A program made the translations under genes and the position numbers. From the NCBI RefSeq assembly GCF_000300515.1, contig NZ_AMSI01000006.1, forward strand, positions 62,001 through 126,000: a stretch of 64,000 nucleotides of DNA, read 5' to 3'. A model generated the notes under the pieces. The model was not told where the DNA came from and did not search any database. It was given only the letters and a program-made list of their open reading frames with translations. The DNA is from Nitratireductor indicus C115 (GTDB taxonomy: Bacteria; Pseudomonadota; Alphaproteobacteria; Rhizobiales; Rhizobiaceae). Positions within the stretch are counted from its first letter, which is position 1, and every line of letters begins with the position of its first letter. This document shows, piece after piece, positions 46,081-56,400 of this stretch.

Positions 46081-46905
46081 TTAGTGCGGCACGCCCAGAT
46101 AGGCGTCGATCACATCCTGGTTGTTCTTCACTTCATCGGGCGGCCCGTCGGCGATCTTCTTGCCGTAATCGAGTACGACCACCCGGTCGGAAAGGTCCAT
46201 CACCACACCCATGTCGTGCTCGATCAGCGCAATCGTCGTCCCGCGCTGCTGGTTCACGTCGAGGATGAAACGGCTCATATCCTCTTTTTCCTCGAGGTTC
46301 ATGCCCGCCATCGGCTCGTCGAGGAGCAGCAGGCTCGGCTCCATGGCAAGCGCACGGCCAAGCTCGACCCTTTTTTGCAGACCATAGGGCAGCTTGCCGA
46401 CCGGTGTGCGGCGAATATGCTGAATCTCCAGAAAGTCGATGATCTCCTCGACCTTCTCGCGATGCTCGATTTCCTCTTTCAGCGCCGGGCCGCGCCACAG
46501 CATCTGCCAGCCGATATTGCGCTTCATCATTACCGAGCGCCCGGCCATGATGTTGTCGAGCGTCGACATGCCCTTGAACAGCGCCACATTCTGGAAGGTG
46601 CGCGCAATGCCCTGCCCCACCGCCTCGTGCGGTTTCATGGAGCAGCGCTCCTTGCGGCGGAAGATGATGGTGCCCACCTGCGGCGTATAAAAACCATTGA
46701 TGACATTGAGCATCGAGGTCTTGCCGGCGCCGTTCGGGCCGATGATGGCGCGAATCTCGCCTTTCAGAACATTGAGCGAGATATCGGTAATCGCCTTCAC
46801 GCCGCCGAACGAAAGAGAAACATTGCGCACGTCGAGCAACACGTCGCCCCGTGCGATACCGTCATCGGGCGCGACCAGCTGGCTGTGATCGGGGCGCGGG
46901 TTCAT
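46081..46905 (-). CDS. branched-chain-type ABC transporter ATP-binding protein (LivG-like)
   Basis: 274 aa. Walker A is GPNGAGKTS. The signature region is YGLQKRVELGRAL, without a canonical LSGGQ. Walker B is LLLLDEPMAGMN. The C-terminal IEHDMGVVMDLSDRVVVLDYG is typical of LivG. The missing LSGGQ consensus is a recognised variation in this subgroup that accompanies acyl-CoA ligases, as far as I recall. The start overlaps the ligase stop in ATGA, so ligase and importer are one operon. Confidence 0.93.
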   Translation of the reverse strand: MNPRPDHSQLVAPDDGIARGDVLLDVRNVSLSFGGVKAITDISLNVLKGEIRAIIGPNGAGKTSMLNVINGFYTPQVGTIIFRRKERCSMKPHEAVGQGIARTFQNVALFKGMSTLDNIMAGRSVMMKRNIGWQMLWRGPALKEEIEHREKVEEIIDFLEIQHIRRTPVGKLPYGLQKRVELGRALAMEPSLLLLDEPMAGMNLEEKEDMSRFILDVNQQRGTTIALIEHDMGVVMDLSDRVVVLDYGKKIADGPPDEVKNNQDVIDAYLGVPH

Positions 46906-48878
46906 TCGGCTGCCTCCCTGATTGCCTGCGACGGCGCTTCATGCACCACGGCGTCGGCAATCCTGACCGTTGCGCGGATCACCCCTTTGCGCCCATCCTC
47001 ATAGGTCACCTCAGTCTCCACGAATTTCTCCGCCGATCCGTCGTAAAGCGCCTCGATCAGTTCGCCATAACGCTCGGCGATGAAATTCCGCCGCACCTTC
47101 TGGGTGCGCGTCAGCTCACCATCGTCCGCATCGAGTTCCTTGTGCAGGATCAGGAACCGCCTGATCTGCGAGGCGGCCATCAGGGGCTCGCGCGCCAAGC
47201 GCCTGTTGGCCTCGTTCACATGCGCGGCAATCGTCTCATAGACACGCGGGTGGCCGGCCAGTTCCTGATAGGACGCGTAGGCGATGTTGTTGCGTTCGGC
47301 CCAGTTCCCAACCGCCGCCAGATCGATATTGACGAACGCTCCGCAGAACTCGCGGCCATGGCCGAAGGCCACCGCCTCCTTGATCTCGGGGAAGAATTTG
47401 AGTGTGTTCTCGATATATTTGGGAGCGAACAGATCGCCCGAGGCGAGTTTGCCGACATCCTTCGCCCGGTCGATGATCTTGAGCTGCCCATCGGCATCGA
47501 AGAAGCCCGCATCGCCCGTATGCACCCAGCCATCGGGCGTCTTGGTGTCGCGCGTGGCCTCCTCGTTCTTGTAATATCCGACAAAAACACCGGGCGAGCG
47601 GTACATCACCTCTCCCGTTTCCGCGATGCGGATTTCCACCTCCGGCGAAGGCAAACCGACCGTATCCGGCCGGATCTTTCCATCGGCCTGCGCGGTTATG
47701 TAGACGGTCGCTTCCGTCTGGCCGTAGAGCTGCTTCAGGTTAAGGCCCAGCGAGCGGTAGAAACTGAACAGCTCAGGGCCGATCGCCTCGCCCGCCGTAT
47801 ACCCCACACGCATGCGCGAAAAGCCCATGCGGTTCTTGAGCGGACCGTAGACCATGAATTCGCCGAGCGCATATTTCACCCGGTCCCGCAGCCCCACCTG
47901 CTCGCGATTCAAAATGCGCTCGCCCACTTTCGCCGCATGCGCCAGAAAATAGTCGAACATGCCCTTCTTGAGCCGTCCCGCATCCTCCATCCGTACCATG
48001 ATCGAGGTGAGCATGGTCTCGAACACGCGCGGCGGAGCAAAGAAATAGGTCGGCGCGATCTCACGGCGATCTTCATTCACCGTTTCAGCGCTTTCCGGAC
48101 AGGCCACGCAAAAGCCTGCCGTGTAGGATTGCGCATAGGAGAAAAGGTGATCGCCCACCCAGGCGAGCGGCAGATAGGCAATGGTCGTTTCGTTTTCGTC
48201 GAGATTGTCGAAGGCGTTGCCATTGAGCGCCGACCGCACGAAATTGTCATGCGACAGCATCACCCCCTTCGGACGCCCGGTGGTGCCGGATGTGTAGAGG
48301 ATGACCGATATCTCATCCCCCTTGCCGCGCGCGATCTCCTGATGCCAGGCATCGAGCACACCGTCCTCCACTGCAAGCCGCTGGCGACCAGCCTCACGGA
48401 CCGCCGAATAGGCATGCAGATGCGTGTGATCGTAGTCCTTCAGGCCACGCGGTTCATCATAGATGATATCGGTAAGGATCGGCACTTCCGGTGAAACCGA
48501 AAGCACCTTGTCCACCTGCTCCTGGTCCTCGACCAGCGCAAAGCGCGCTTCGGCGTGATTGAGGACATAGGCCATTTCCTCCGCCACGGCATCGGCATAG
48601 AGCGGCACGGGGATTGCGCCCAGCGACTGGATCGCCGCAAACGACCAATAGAGCCTCGGTCGGTTGGCCCCGATGACAGCGACTTTGTCGCCGCGCCTGA
48701 GACCGAGTGTCTGAAGACCGAGCGCAAGAGCACGAACTTCCTCGAGCTGTTCTTCCCAGGTCCAGCTCTGCCAGATGCCGTAATCCTTGAAGCGCATCGC
48801 GGGCCGGCCGCGGAAACGCTCTGCGTTGAGCAGCAGATATTTGGCAAGTGTATCCGTCGACGCGTGGTTTTGCGCCAA
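46902..48878 (-). CDS. AMP-dependent acyl-CoA ligase (long-chain fatty acid--CoA ligase family)
   Basis: 658 aa. The phosphate-binding loop is ILYTSGTTGRPKGVMLSHDN. Core motifs are LKQLYGQTEATVY and DGWVHTGDAGFFDADGQLKI. The C-terminus has a split region with ELTRTQKVRRNF, as in long-chain ligases. It activates an imported carboxylate to its CoA thioester. The first codon is TTG at 48878, placed seven bases after GGAGG. The ATG five bases upstream is out of frame. A small hairpin lies just before the ribosome-binding site. It is the promoter-proximal gene of the importer operon. Confidence 0.92.
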   Translation of the reverse strand: MAQNHASTDTLAKYLLLNAERFRGRPAMRFKDYGIWQSWTWEEQLEEVRALALGLQTLGLRRGDKVAVIGANRPRLYWSFAAIQSLGAIPVPLYADAVAEEMAYVLNHAEARFALVEDQEQVDKVLSVSPEVPILTDIIYDEPRGLKDYDHTHLHAYSAVREAGRQRLAVEDGVLDAWHQEIARGKGDEISVILYTSGTTGRPKGVMLSHDNFVRSALNGNAFDNLDENETTIAYLPLAWVGDHLFSYAQSYTAGFCVACPESAETVNEDRREIAPTYFFAPPRVFETMLTSIMVRMEDAGRLKKGMFDYFLAHAAKVGERILNREQVGLRDRVKYALGEFMVYGPLKNRMGFSRMRVGYTAGEAIGPELFSFYRSLGLNLKQLYGQTEATVYITAQADGKIRPDTVGLPSPEVEIRIAETGEVMYRSPGVFVGYYKNEEATRDTKTPDGWVHTGDAGFFDADGQLKIIDRAKDVGKLASGDLFAPKYIENTLKFFPEIKEAVAFGHGREFCGAFVNIDLAAVGNWAERNNIAYASYQELAGHPRVYETIAAHVNEANRRLAREPLMAASQIRRFLILHKELDADDGELTRTQKVRRNFIAERYGELIEALYDGSAEKFVETEVTYEDGRKGVIRATVRIADAVVHEAPSQAIREAAE

Positions 48879-49288
48879 GCCATTTCCTCCCGTGCTCGGC
48901 GGTATTCCGCCGTTATCCGTACTTCCTCCCCGAAGTGCGGATTGTTGATTGGATCGAGGTTTTCACGAAAATCAGCCGCAATCAACTCGTCCCTTGACAG
49001 ACACGCAGGCAGTTTGTCTTTATAGTGGAGCGGTAGAGTATTTTGGCGAGGCTGTTGCGACTAAAGTCGCGTTTGCCCCAAAACATGGCGTCCCAGCCAA
49101 GACCAAAGTATCAGCGCGATCTCCCACCAATTCTTCTTCCTGAGCAAAACGCGGCTTCTTGCGCAGCCAGGGCGATGACTGTGAGACCAAAGTCTGAAAC
49201 GCAGTTCCTTCAATCATCGCATGCTGCATTCAGGCAGGGTCACCAGCCATTCCGGAAATACGATTCGGGGTACGAAGTGGCGCGAGCG
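48879..49288. other. 410-bp intergenic stretch between crp-type regulator and ligase operon
   Basis: No convincing gene. It holds the ligase operon leader with a hairpin CGGCGG-TATT-CCGCCG at 48897-48912, and a GCGACT/AGTCGC dyad near 49058. A plus-strand TTGACA near 48994 faces away from the operon, and no matching -10 is clear. Short frames on both strands lack ribosome-binding sites. Confidence 0.5.
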
Positions 49289-49963
49289 TTATGAGCCGTA
49301 ACGGCTCAGTGCTTCGGCATCGACGATCATGATCCGGCCATGCTCGGCGCGCAGGAGGCCCTTCTCCTCGAGCACCCGCAGGCTGCGATTGACCACCTGC
49401 CGCGAGACCCCCGCCAGAAGGCCAAGCTCCTCCTGGCTGATCTCGATCTCATTGCCAGCCAGCGGATAAAGAGCCCGATTGAAGAACCAGGAGAGGTTGC
49501 GCGCCACCCGCGCCGTCGGGTCGAGAATCCGGTCATACTCGATGGTGGCGATGAACTGCCCCATGCGTTCATTCAATTGCCTGACGAGAAAGCGATTGAA
49601 GCCGGTGCTGTTATCGAACAGCCACATGAAGGTGCTGCGAGACAGCATGACGAGCCGCGTATCGCGAATGGCGACCACGTCATATTTGCGACGCTCGTTC
49701 TTCAGAACGGACCCTTCGCCGAACCACCCCCCGTCGGTCACACCGGCAAAGGTCATCGCCTTGCCTGCCGCCGAGATCGCACTGATCTTGATAAGCCCGT
49801 CCACAACACCGGTCCAGTAATCGAGCCGGTCGCCGCGATGGCAGATATAGCTTCCCTTGGTGAAAACACGTTCCGCCAGCCCGCGCCGAGCGCGCTCAAG
49901 CTCATCAGGCTTGAGTTCGCCAGCCCAGACAATGCTGTCGACAATGTCGTTGCGCGCACTCAT
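49289..49963 (-). CDS. Crp/Fnr-family transcriptional regulator
   Basis: 224 aa. The cyclic-nucleotide-type beta barrel spans about residues 25-120 (FTKGSYICHRGDRLDYWTGV, then GWFGEGSVLKNERRKYDVVA). The C-terminal helix-turn-helix reads ISQEELGLLAGVSRQVVNRS, then LRVLEEKGLL. The N-terminal Fe-S cysteines of FNR are absent, so it is not an FNR oxygen sensor. It lies upstream of, and codirectional with, the ligase-importer operon, with 410 bases between, and probably controls it. Confidence 0.9.
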   Translation of the reverse strand: MSARNDIVDSIVWAGELKPDELERARRGLAERVFTKGSYICHRGDRLDYWTGVVDGLIKISAISAAGKAMTFAGVTDGGWFGEGSVLKNERRKYDVVAIRDTRLVMLSRSTFMWLFDNSTGFNRFLVRQLNERMGQFIATIEYDRILDPTARVARNLSWFFNRALYPLAGNEIEISQEELGLLAGVSRQVVNRSLRVLEEKGLLRAEHGRIMIVDAEALSRYGS

Positions 49964-50069
49964 GGGAAATGGATACCCCGGCGAAAGACGAGCGACAAGA
50001 AGCTATGACCCGTCTCATCGCATAACCGCTGCGGAACGTAGGCAGGTCCAGAGGCGTATCTGGTCGGAG

Positions 50070-50861
50070 CTAGGCCGCGTTGTTCAGATATTTCGCGGTG
50101 GGAAGAACCGTCAGTGACAGTGCCTCCCCCTCTGCGGGCCGTTCAAACAGCAAGCGTTGCTCTGCCCGGGTAGACCGAAAGAACGGGAACCGCTCCACGA
50201 TAGGCCCGAATTCCTTGGCGCAAACGCCGCCGAACAGCATGAGCGGAATACTGATCGGCGGATAGGCCCGCTCCTCGCTCATCTGCCTTGCGCCGAATAT
50301 CCTGCGATAGAAGGCCGTATGTTCCTGACGGATCAGGCAGGCGCAATAAGTTGAGTGGAAATACTCGTAAGCAAGGATCACGGGCCGCAGCGTCACATAG
50401 GGCAACGCCCTGTATTCACGGGCAAGCTCGGGATCGGCGGCAAGCATGCTGGGATTGATGCAGCTCTCGCCCCGCTCGATCAGCGGCAGCATGACGTCTC
50501 CGAACCCTTTTATGACAGGGCCGAAGGGAACTTCCTTGTCGATCTGGTGCAGCCGCACCGTGCTGACCAGACTGCCATCGATATAGACGCCGAAATTATA
50601 GCAATTGGGAAGGTCGTCCAGCTCATCCTTGGTGATCTGCCGGGTGGATTCGGGCACAAAGCCATGCGCGCGGTAGGACCTGTAACGCAGGTTGTAGATT
50701 TCCTCGCGGTCCTCACCTGTGTCGCAGCGGCGGTATTCCGTGCGTTCGAGCAAGCGCAGAACACCATCCACGAAACTCGTGGACTTCTTGTCCTCATCCG
50801 CACCGCCAACAGTATTCCGCTGGCCGGAATCTAATCCAACCGCACCTCGCCGCGCTTCCAT
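50070..50861 (-). CDS. FeeM/autoinducer-synthase-like acyltransferase
   Basis: 263 aa of GNAT fold. The stretch YNLRYRSYRAHGFVPE, the NFGVYIDGSLVSTVRLH block and a long helix region AYEYFHSTYCACLIRQEHTA resemble N-acyl amino-acid synthase FeeM and, more remotely, LuxI-type synthases. These enzymes join an acyl chain from acyl-carrier protein to an amino-acid-type nucleophile. There is no adjacent LuxR gene, and the product is unknown. It lies next to a c-di-GMP enzyme gene on the same strand, 164 bases downstream of it. Start codon support is weak. Confidence 0.68.
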   Translation of the reverse strand: MEARRGAVGLDSGQRNTVGGADEDKKSTSFVDGVLRLLERTEYRRCDTGEDREEIYNLRYRSYRAHGFVPESTRQITKDELDDLPNCYNFGVYIDGSLVSTVRLHQIDKEVPFGPVIKGFGDVMLPLIERGESCINPSMLAADPELAREYRALPYVTLRPVILAYEYFHSTYCACLIRQEHTAFYRRIFGARQMSEERAYPPISIPLMLFGGVCAKEFGPIVERFPFFRSTRAEQRLLFERPAEGEALSLTVLPTAKYLNNAA

Positions 50862-51025
50862 TTCCGCATCTGCCCCACCTTACTACCTCGTACAAATGTT
50901 AGCCTAGCTAAGCATCTGTCTTTGTAAAGCTGAGATTGCGACGGATCTTGTTTAGATTTTGTTAAGGTTAACGGCGCGCCTTATTTCTCGGCATATTCCC
51001 TGACGTAAGCTGAGACAAATTGTCG

Positions 51026-53332
51026 TCAGAAAGAAGCGCGGCTGCGAGCGCTTTCAATGCTCGTGACCAGCGGCTGTTTCATCTCCGCCATGGTCTCGAT
51101 ACCCGATGCCGTGAGGGCCGGACCGAAGAGGAAGCCTTGCAGAAGATCGGGCTTCACCGCGCTTTCAAGCAGGGTGAGCTGGTCGAAGCGCTCCACACCT
51201 TCAACCGTCACGTCGAGGCCGAGCTTGCGCGAAAGATCGACAACGCCCTGGAGAAGGTGCAGCGAGCGCTCCCCTTCCTTGAGATTAGCCACGAAACTGC
51301 CGTCGATCTTGATCTTGTCGAGCGGAAGCGTGTGCAGGTAGCTCAGCGAGGAATAGCCCGTACCGAAGTCGTCGAGGGCGATGCTCACGCCCAGTTCCTT
51401 GAGCGCCTTGATATAGGTTACGGTCGCTGCCGTATCGTGCAGCAGAGCCGTTTCCGTCACCTCCACTTCGAGGCGGGAAGCGGAGATGCCCGCACCCTCG
51501 ATAGCCGAGCGCACGCGTGCCACCACATCGATCGAGCGGAAGTCTTTGGCCGACAGATTGACGGACACGCCGATCTGCTCCGGCCACTTGGCGCACTCCT
51601 TGCAGGCCGCATCAAGAACGATTGCACTGATTTCCGAGATCAGCCCCATCTCCTCGGCAAGCGGAATGAAGATGGCGGGCGAGACCAGCCCGAGCTCGGG
51701 ATGATCCCAGCGGCAGAGGGCCTCACAGCTTGCGATCCGCATCGTGCGCGCATCGACGATGGGCTGATAGACCACGCGCAGATTGCGCGCTTCGATGGCG
51801 CTGCGCAAATCTGCCTTCATCACCTGCCGATTGCGGAAGGCGACATCCATTTCCTTCTCGAACAGACGCCAGCAGTTCTTGCCGAGTTCCTTTGCCTTGT
51901 AGAGTGCGAGATCAGCTTTCACGATCATGGAATCGACATCGCTGCCCCGTGCGCTGACAACGACCGCACCGCCACTTGCCTGCAGGCGCATCGCGTGGCC
52001 GGCCACGTCCACCTCACCCTGAAGGGATGCGAATATCTCGTCGAGCAGAACGCTGAACTGGGCTTCGTTATCGACCTGATTGAAGAAAATCATGAACTCA
52101 TCGCCGCCGAAGCGGCTGATCTGGACATTGCTGCTGGCAAACACCGATAGCCGTTCAGCCATCGCATAGATGAGCCCGTCACCGACGGGATGTCCGAGAG
52201 TGTCGTTGACGCTCTTGAAATCGTCGAGGTCGAGAACCGCAAGGCCGCAAAGGCGATCCTGATCGCCTGCGGCCATCGTCTCGCTGACCTTCTCATGGAA
52301 ATAGGCCCTGTTCGGCAGGCTGGTGAGGCTATCGTATCGGGCCATGAAGCGGATCTTCTCCTCCGCCTCGACCCGGCTCGTCACCTCCTCGAAGGTCAAA
52401 ACCCCCACCTCGCCATGCCCCTCGCGGGCCGCAAATTCGAAATGGCGGCCATTGGCCATGCTCAGCAGCACCTTGCGGTCGCGTCCCTCGCGCAGGGCCT
52501 TCGAGAGATTTTCCTCCGCATAGGCATAGTCGCGCTCGGAAAGAAGCCCGCTTGCCACGCCACGCATCAAGAGCGATTTCAGCGTCCGGCCCAGCATCTG
52601 GTCGGAAGACTTGAAGCCCAGCATTTCGGCGGCCTGCCCATTGCTGACCACCACGCGCTCATCCTTGTTCAGCATCAACAGGCCGTGCGGCATGGTGTTG
52701 AGGGCCCGGTCGAACCGCTGCGCCAGGCGCGTGGAACGCTTCTCCTCGCTGATCGCGGTGAACAGAACAGTTCGCACCAGCTCGGCCATCTTCATCACCA
52801 CGAGCATGAACGGCGCGATGAAGGTGCCAAGGATGAAATGATAAATGTCGCCCTTGAGCATAAGCCCGAGCGCGATGGGAAAGACGATGGTCAGCGTGAG
52901 CACCGAAATCATCTTGCGCGAGCCGTAATTGCGCCCCGCGATCGTGATCGTGCCGCACAGGATGGAGGAAACGGCTGCAAGCTCGGCAAAGCTGTCTTCG
53001 CCAAGCACAATGGTGGCGAAGCCGAACGAGCCGACGATCAACCCGTGCAGGCTCCCCCACCATAAATACCGTCGTTCCCAGACGAGCGCAGATTCCGCAT
53101 CGTGGATTTCCGCGTGATCGACGCTCATGATCTTGAAATAGCGCCACACGCCGGCCGCGAACATCGCAGGCCCGAGGAAAAGCTGAAAGGTCTGGCCGGT
53201 TTTGTAATAAAGCAGGAACGCAATCAGCGCGAAGCAAAGACCGCCCAGCGGCAAAACACCCACGTCCTGAAACAGGGACCGGATGTAGCCGACATAAACG
53301 TCTTCGGGAATGCTGTTCCTGTTGTTTTTCAC
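51026..53332 (-). CDS. membrane GGDEF-EAL c-di-GMP enzyme with PAS domain
   Basis: 768 aa. Six or seven membrane helices fill residues 20-200. A PAS-like domain (about 215-320) follows, with ALNTMPHGLLMLNKDERVVV. The GGDEF domain carries an intact active site (RFGGDEFMIFF, about residue 420). The EAL domain carries CEALCRWDHP near residue 545 and the loop DDFGTGYSSLSYL. Both catalytic motifs look complete, so it may synthesise and degrade cyclic di-GMP, with the membrane and PAS parts as sensors. It stands alone between indolepyruvate oxidoreductase and the FeeM-like gene. Confidence 0.94.
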   Translation of the reverse strand: MKNNRNSIPEDVYVGYIRSLFQDVGVLPLGGLCFALIAFLLYYKTGQTFQLFLGPAMFAAGVWRYFKIMSVDHAEIHDAESALVWERRYLWWGSLHGLIVGSFGFATIVLGEDSFAELAAVSSILCGTITIAGRNYGSRKMISVLTLTIVFPIALGLMLKGDIYHFILGTFIAPFMLVVMKMAELVRTVLFTAISEEKRSTRLAQRFDRALNTMPHGLLMLNKDERVVVSNGQAAEMLGFKSSDQMLGRTLKSLLMRGVASGLLSERDYAYAEENLSKALREGRDRKVLLSMANGRHFEFAAREGHGEVGVLTFEEVTSRVEAEEKIRFMARYDSLTSLPNRAYFHEKVSETMAAGDQDRLCGLAVLDLDDFKSVNDTLGHPVGDGLIYAMAERLSVFASSNVQISRFGGDEFMIFFNQVDNEAQFSVLLDEIFASLQGEVDVAGHAMRLQASGGAVVVSARGSDVDSMIVKADLALYKAKELGKNCWRLFEKEMDVAFRNRQVMKADLRSAIEARNLRVVYQPIVDARTMRIASCEALCRWDHPELGLVSPAIFIPLAEEMGLISEISAIVLDAACKECAKWPEQIGVSVNLSAKDFRSIDVVARVRSAIEGAGISASRLEVEVTETALLHDTAATVTYIKALKELGVSIALDDFGTGYSSLSYLHTLPLDKIKIDGSFVANLKEGERSLHLLQGVVDLSRKLGLDVTVEGVERFDQLTLLESAVKPDLLQGFLFGPALTASGIETMAEMKQPLVTSIESARSRASF

Positions 53333-53428
53333 CGCACCAGCCCGTTTTATGAGCTCAGCAATGGCACAACAGCATTAAGAAAGATTTATAATTCCGCTTT
53401 TTTCCTGCCCGGCTAATGAATAGCCGGT

Positions 53429-56400
53429 TTACTCTGCGGCCTTGAGGATCGGCCCTTCTCCGTCACCGTCCTCCAGGCGAACCAGCAGCCGCTTCCGCTC
53501 TTCTGCCGCTTTTTGCGCATTCGCCGCCTTGATGTGCCCGTAGCCGCGAATGATCGCCGGTACGGAAGCGAGCGCCGCAGCCGCCTCGATCCGCGATGGT
53601 TCCAGTGCCGCCTCGATCATATCGAGATCCCGCTCGTAGTCAGCCAGCAAACGACGCTCCATCCGGCGCTCTTCCGAATAGCCGAAAACATCGAGCATCG
53701 TACCGCGCAGACGTTTCATCCGCGCCAGAACGCCGAAGAGCTTCATGACCCAGGGGCCGAAACTCGATTTTCTGGGCATCCCATCCGCATCGTGCCGCCC
53801 CAGAACCGGAGGTGCCATGTGAAATTCAAGCCGATCGAAGCTCTCGAATTCGGCAGCGAGCTGCCGCCGGAAGCTGCCATCGGTATAAAGCCGCGCAACC
53901 TCATATTCGTCCTTGATGGCCATCAGCTTGAAGAGGTTCCGCGCGGCCGCCTCGCTGACGGTTGTCGAGCCCGGAGCGGCTCTTTCCTCAGCCACGCGCA
54001 AACGTTCGATGCGCGTGCGGTAGCGCATGGCGTAAGCCTTGTCCTGATACCTTGCAAGGAAGGCAACCCGCCGCTCGATCACCTCGTCCAGCGTCTGCGA
54101 CAAGGCCGGCCGGTCGCTTGCCTGCGACGACCTGGCAACCAGATCGCGCACGAATTCCGGATCGTGGGCGGCCCGCCGCCCCCAGCGGAAGGCGGACAGG
54201 TTCATCTTCACCGCCTGTCCGTTGAGCTCGATAGCCTTTTCCACCGCTTCTGGCGAAACAGGCAGTCCACCATACTGGCAGGCCATGCCGAGCATGAACA
54301 TGTTGGCGCCGACCGAATTGCCAAAAAGAATAGTCGCGGTCCGCGTGGCGTCGAAGAAATGGGCTTTCTTGTCGCCCACCGCCTCACGAACCGCTTTCTT
54401 CAACCGCTCGACGGGCAGCGAGAAATCGGCCGAGCGTGCAAAATCACCGGGCATCACCTCGGCCGTATTGGCCATGAACAGCGTATGCCCTTCACGCGCC
54501 GCAGCCAGAACCTTCTTGGCGCCCGAAACAACGAGATCGCAACCTAGAATGAGGTCAGCCTCGCCGGCAGACACACGGATCGCGTGAATATCGTCAGGCG
54601 TCTTCGCCACCCGCAAATGCGTGAACACAGCGCCGCCCTTCTGGGCCAGCCCTGCCATATCGATGATGCCCGCGCCCTTGCCTTCCAGATGCGCAGCCAT
54701 GCCGAGAATGGCACCGATAGTCACGACCCCCGTACCGCCGATGCCGTCAACCACAGCTGACCACCCATGATCGAGCGAATAAAGTGGCGCTTCCGGCACG
54801 CCTTCCAGCGGGTCGTTGTTACCGACAGCCCCCTGTGCCTTGCGCAATTTTGCGCCATGCACGGTCACGAAAGACGGGCAGAAGCCGTTGACGCAGGAGA
54901 AATCCTTGTTGCAGCTCGATTGATCGATGCGCCGCTTGCGGCCGAACTCGGTTTCCAGTGGTTGCACCGAAACGCAGTTGGACTTGACGCCGCAATCACC
55001 GCAGCCTTCGCAAACGAGCTCATTGATGAAGACGCGCTTGTCGGGATCGGGAAACGTGCCGCGCTTGCGCCTCCGGCGTTTCTCCGCCGCACACGTCTGG
55101 TCGTAGAGAAGAACTGAAACGCCCTTCACCTCGCGCAGCTCCCGCTGCACCCGGTCGAGATCGTCGCGATGGTTGATGCTGGTGCCGGTCGGGAAAGAGG
55201 CCACGCCCGCATATTTTTCGGGCTCGTCGGTGACGACCGCAATGCGCGAAACCCCTTCGGCCCGCACCTGATCGGCGATCATGTCCACCGTCAGGCCGCC
55301 CTCATGCGGCTGGCCACCCGTCATGGCAACGGCGTCGTTGAAGAGAATCTTGTAGGTGATGTTGGCGCCGGACGCGATGGCGAAACGAAGCGCCAGAACG
55401 CCGGAATGATTATAGGTCCCGTCGCCTAGGTTCTGGAAAAAGTGTTCACGCTTTGAAAACGGCGCCTGGCCGATGAACTGCGCACCCTCGCCGCCCATGG
55501 CGGTAAAGCCGATATTGGAACGGTCCATCCAGGTTGCCATGAAGTGGCAACCGATACCGCCACCGGCGATGGATCCTTCAGGCACACGGGTTGATGTGTT
55601 GTGCGGGCAACCCGAGCAGAAATAGGGCGTTCGGGAGGCGACATCGCGCGTGTCTGCAAGCATTGCCTGGAACTGCCGCAACCGCGTCACATGGGCAGCG
55701 ATCTCCTCCGACGGGCCGATGACGCGCAAAATGCGCTCACCGATGGCAATGGCTATTTCATTGGGATCTAGCGCTGCGGTCGGAGCGAAAAGGCGGCCGC
55801 CCTTTTCGTCGACCTTGCCGATGATCTCCGGCTGATTTGCAGTGCCATAGAGATTTTCGCGCAACTGCACCTCGATCAGCGAACGCTTTTCCTCGACCAC
55901 GATCACCGTTTCGAGGCCACGTGCGAAGTCGCGCATATGCTCCAGATCAAACGGCCACGGGCACGCCACCTTGAAGAGGCGAATGCCGAGCGTGTTGGCG
56001 CGCGCCTCATCGATGCCGAGATCGTCAAGCGCCTGCCGGGTGTCGAGATAGCTCTTGCCGAGCGTTACAATGCCGATCTTTGCCTTTGAGCCCCCCGAAT
56101 AGATGATCCGGTTGAGCTTGTTCTCGCGAACGAAGGCCGCCGCCGCCGCGCGCTTGAAATCGTAAAGGCGCGTCTCCTGGCCGAGCATGTTAATCTCGTG
56201 GCGGATGTTCAGCCCGCCGGGGGGCATGTCGAATTCCGGACGAATGATGTTCAGCCGTTCCAGCGACGCATCGACCGCTGCCGTGGATTCGATATTGTCC
56301 TTCACGCATTTGATTGCCGTCCAGGTGCCGGCAAAACGCGACAGCGCATACCCATAAAGCCCGTAATCGATCAGTTCCTGCACGCCGGCAGGATTGAGGA

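Noticed and set aside
49020-49229. Small genes in the gap before the acyl-CoA ligase operon
   Set aside because: Frames on both strands lack ribosome-binding sites and recognisable products.
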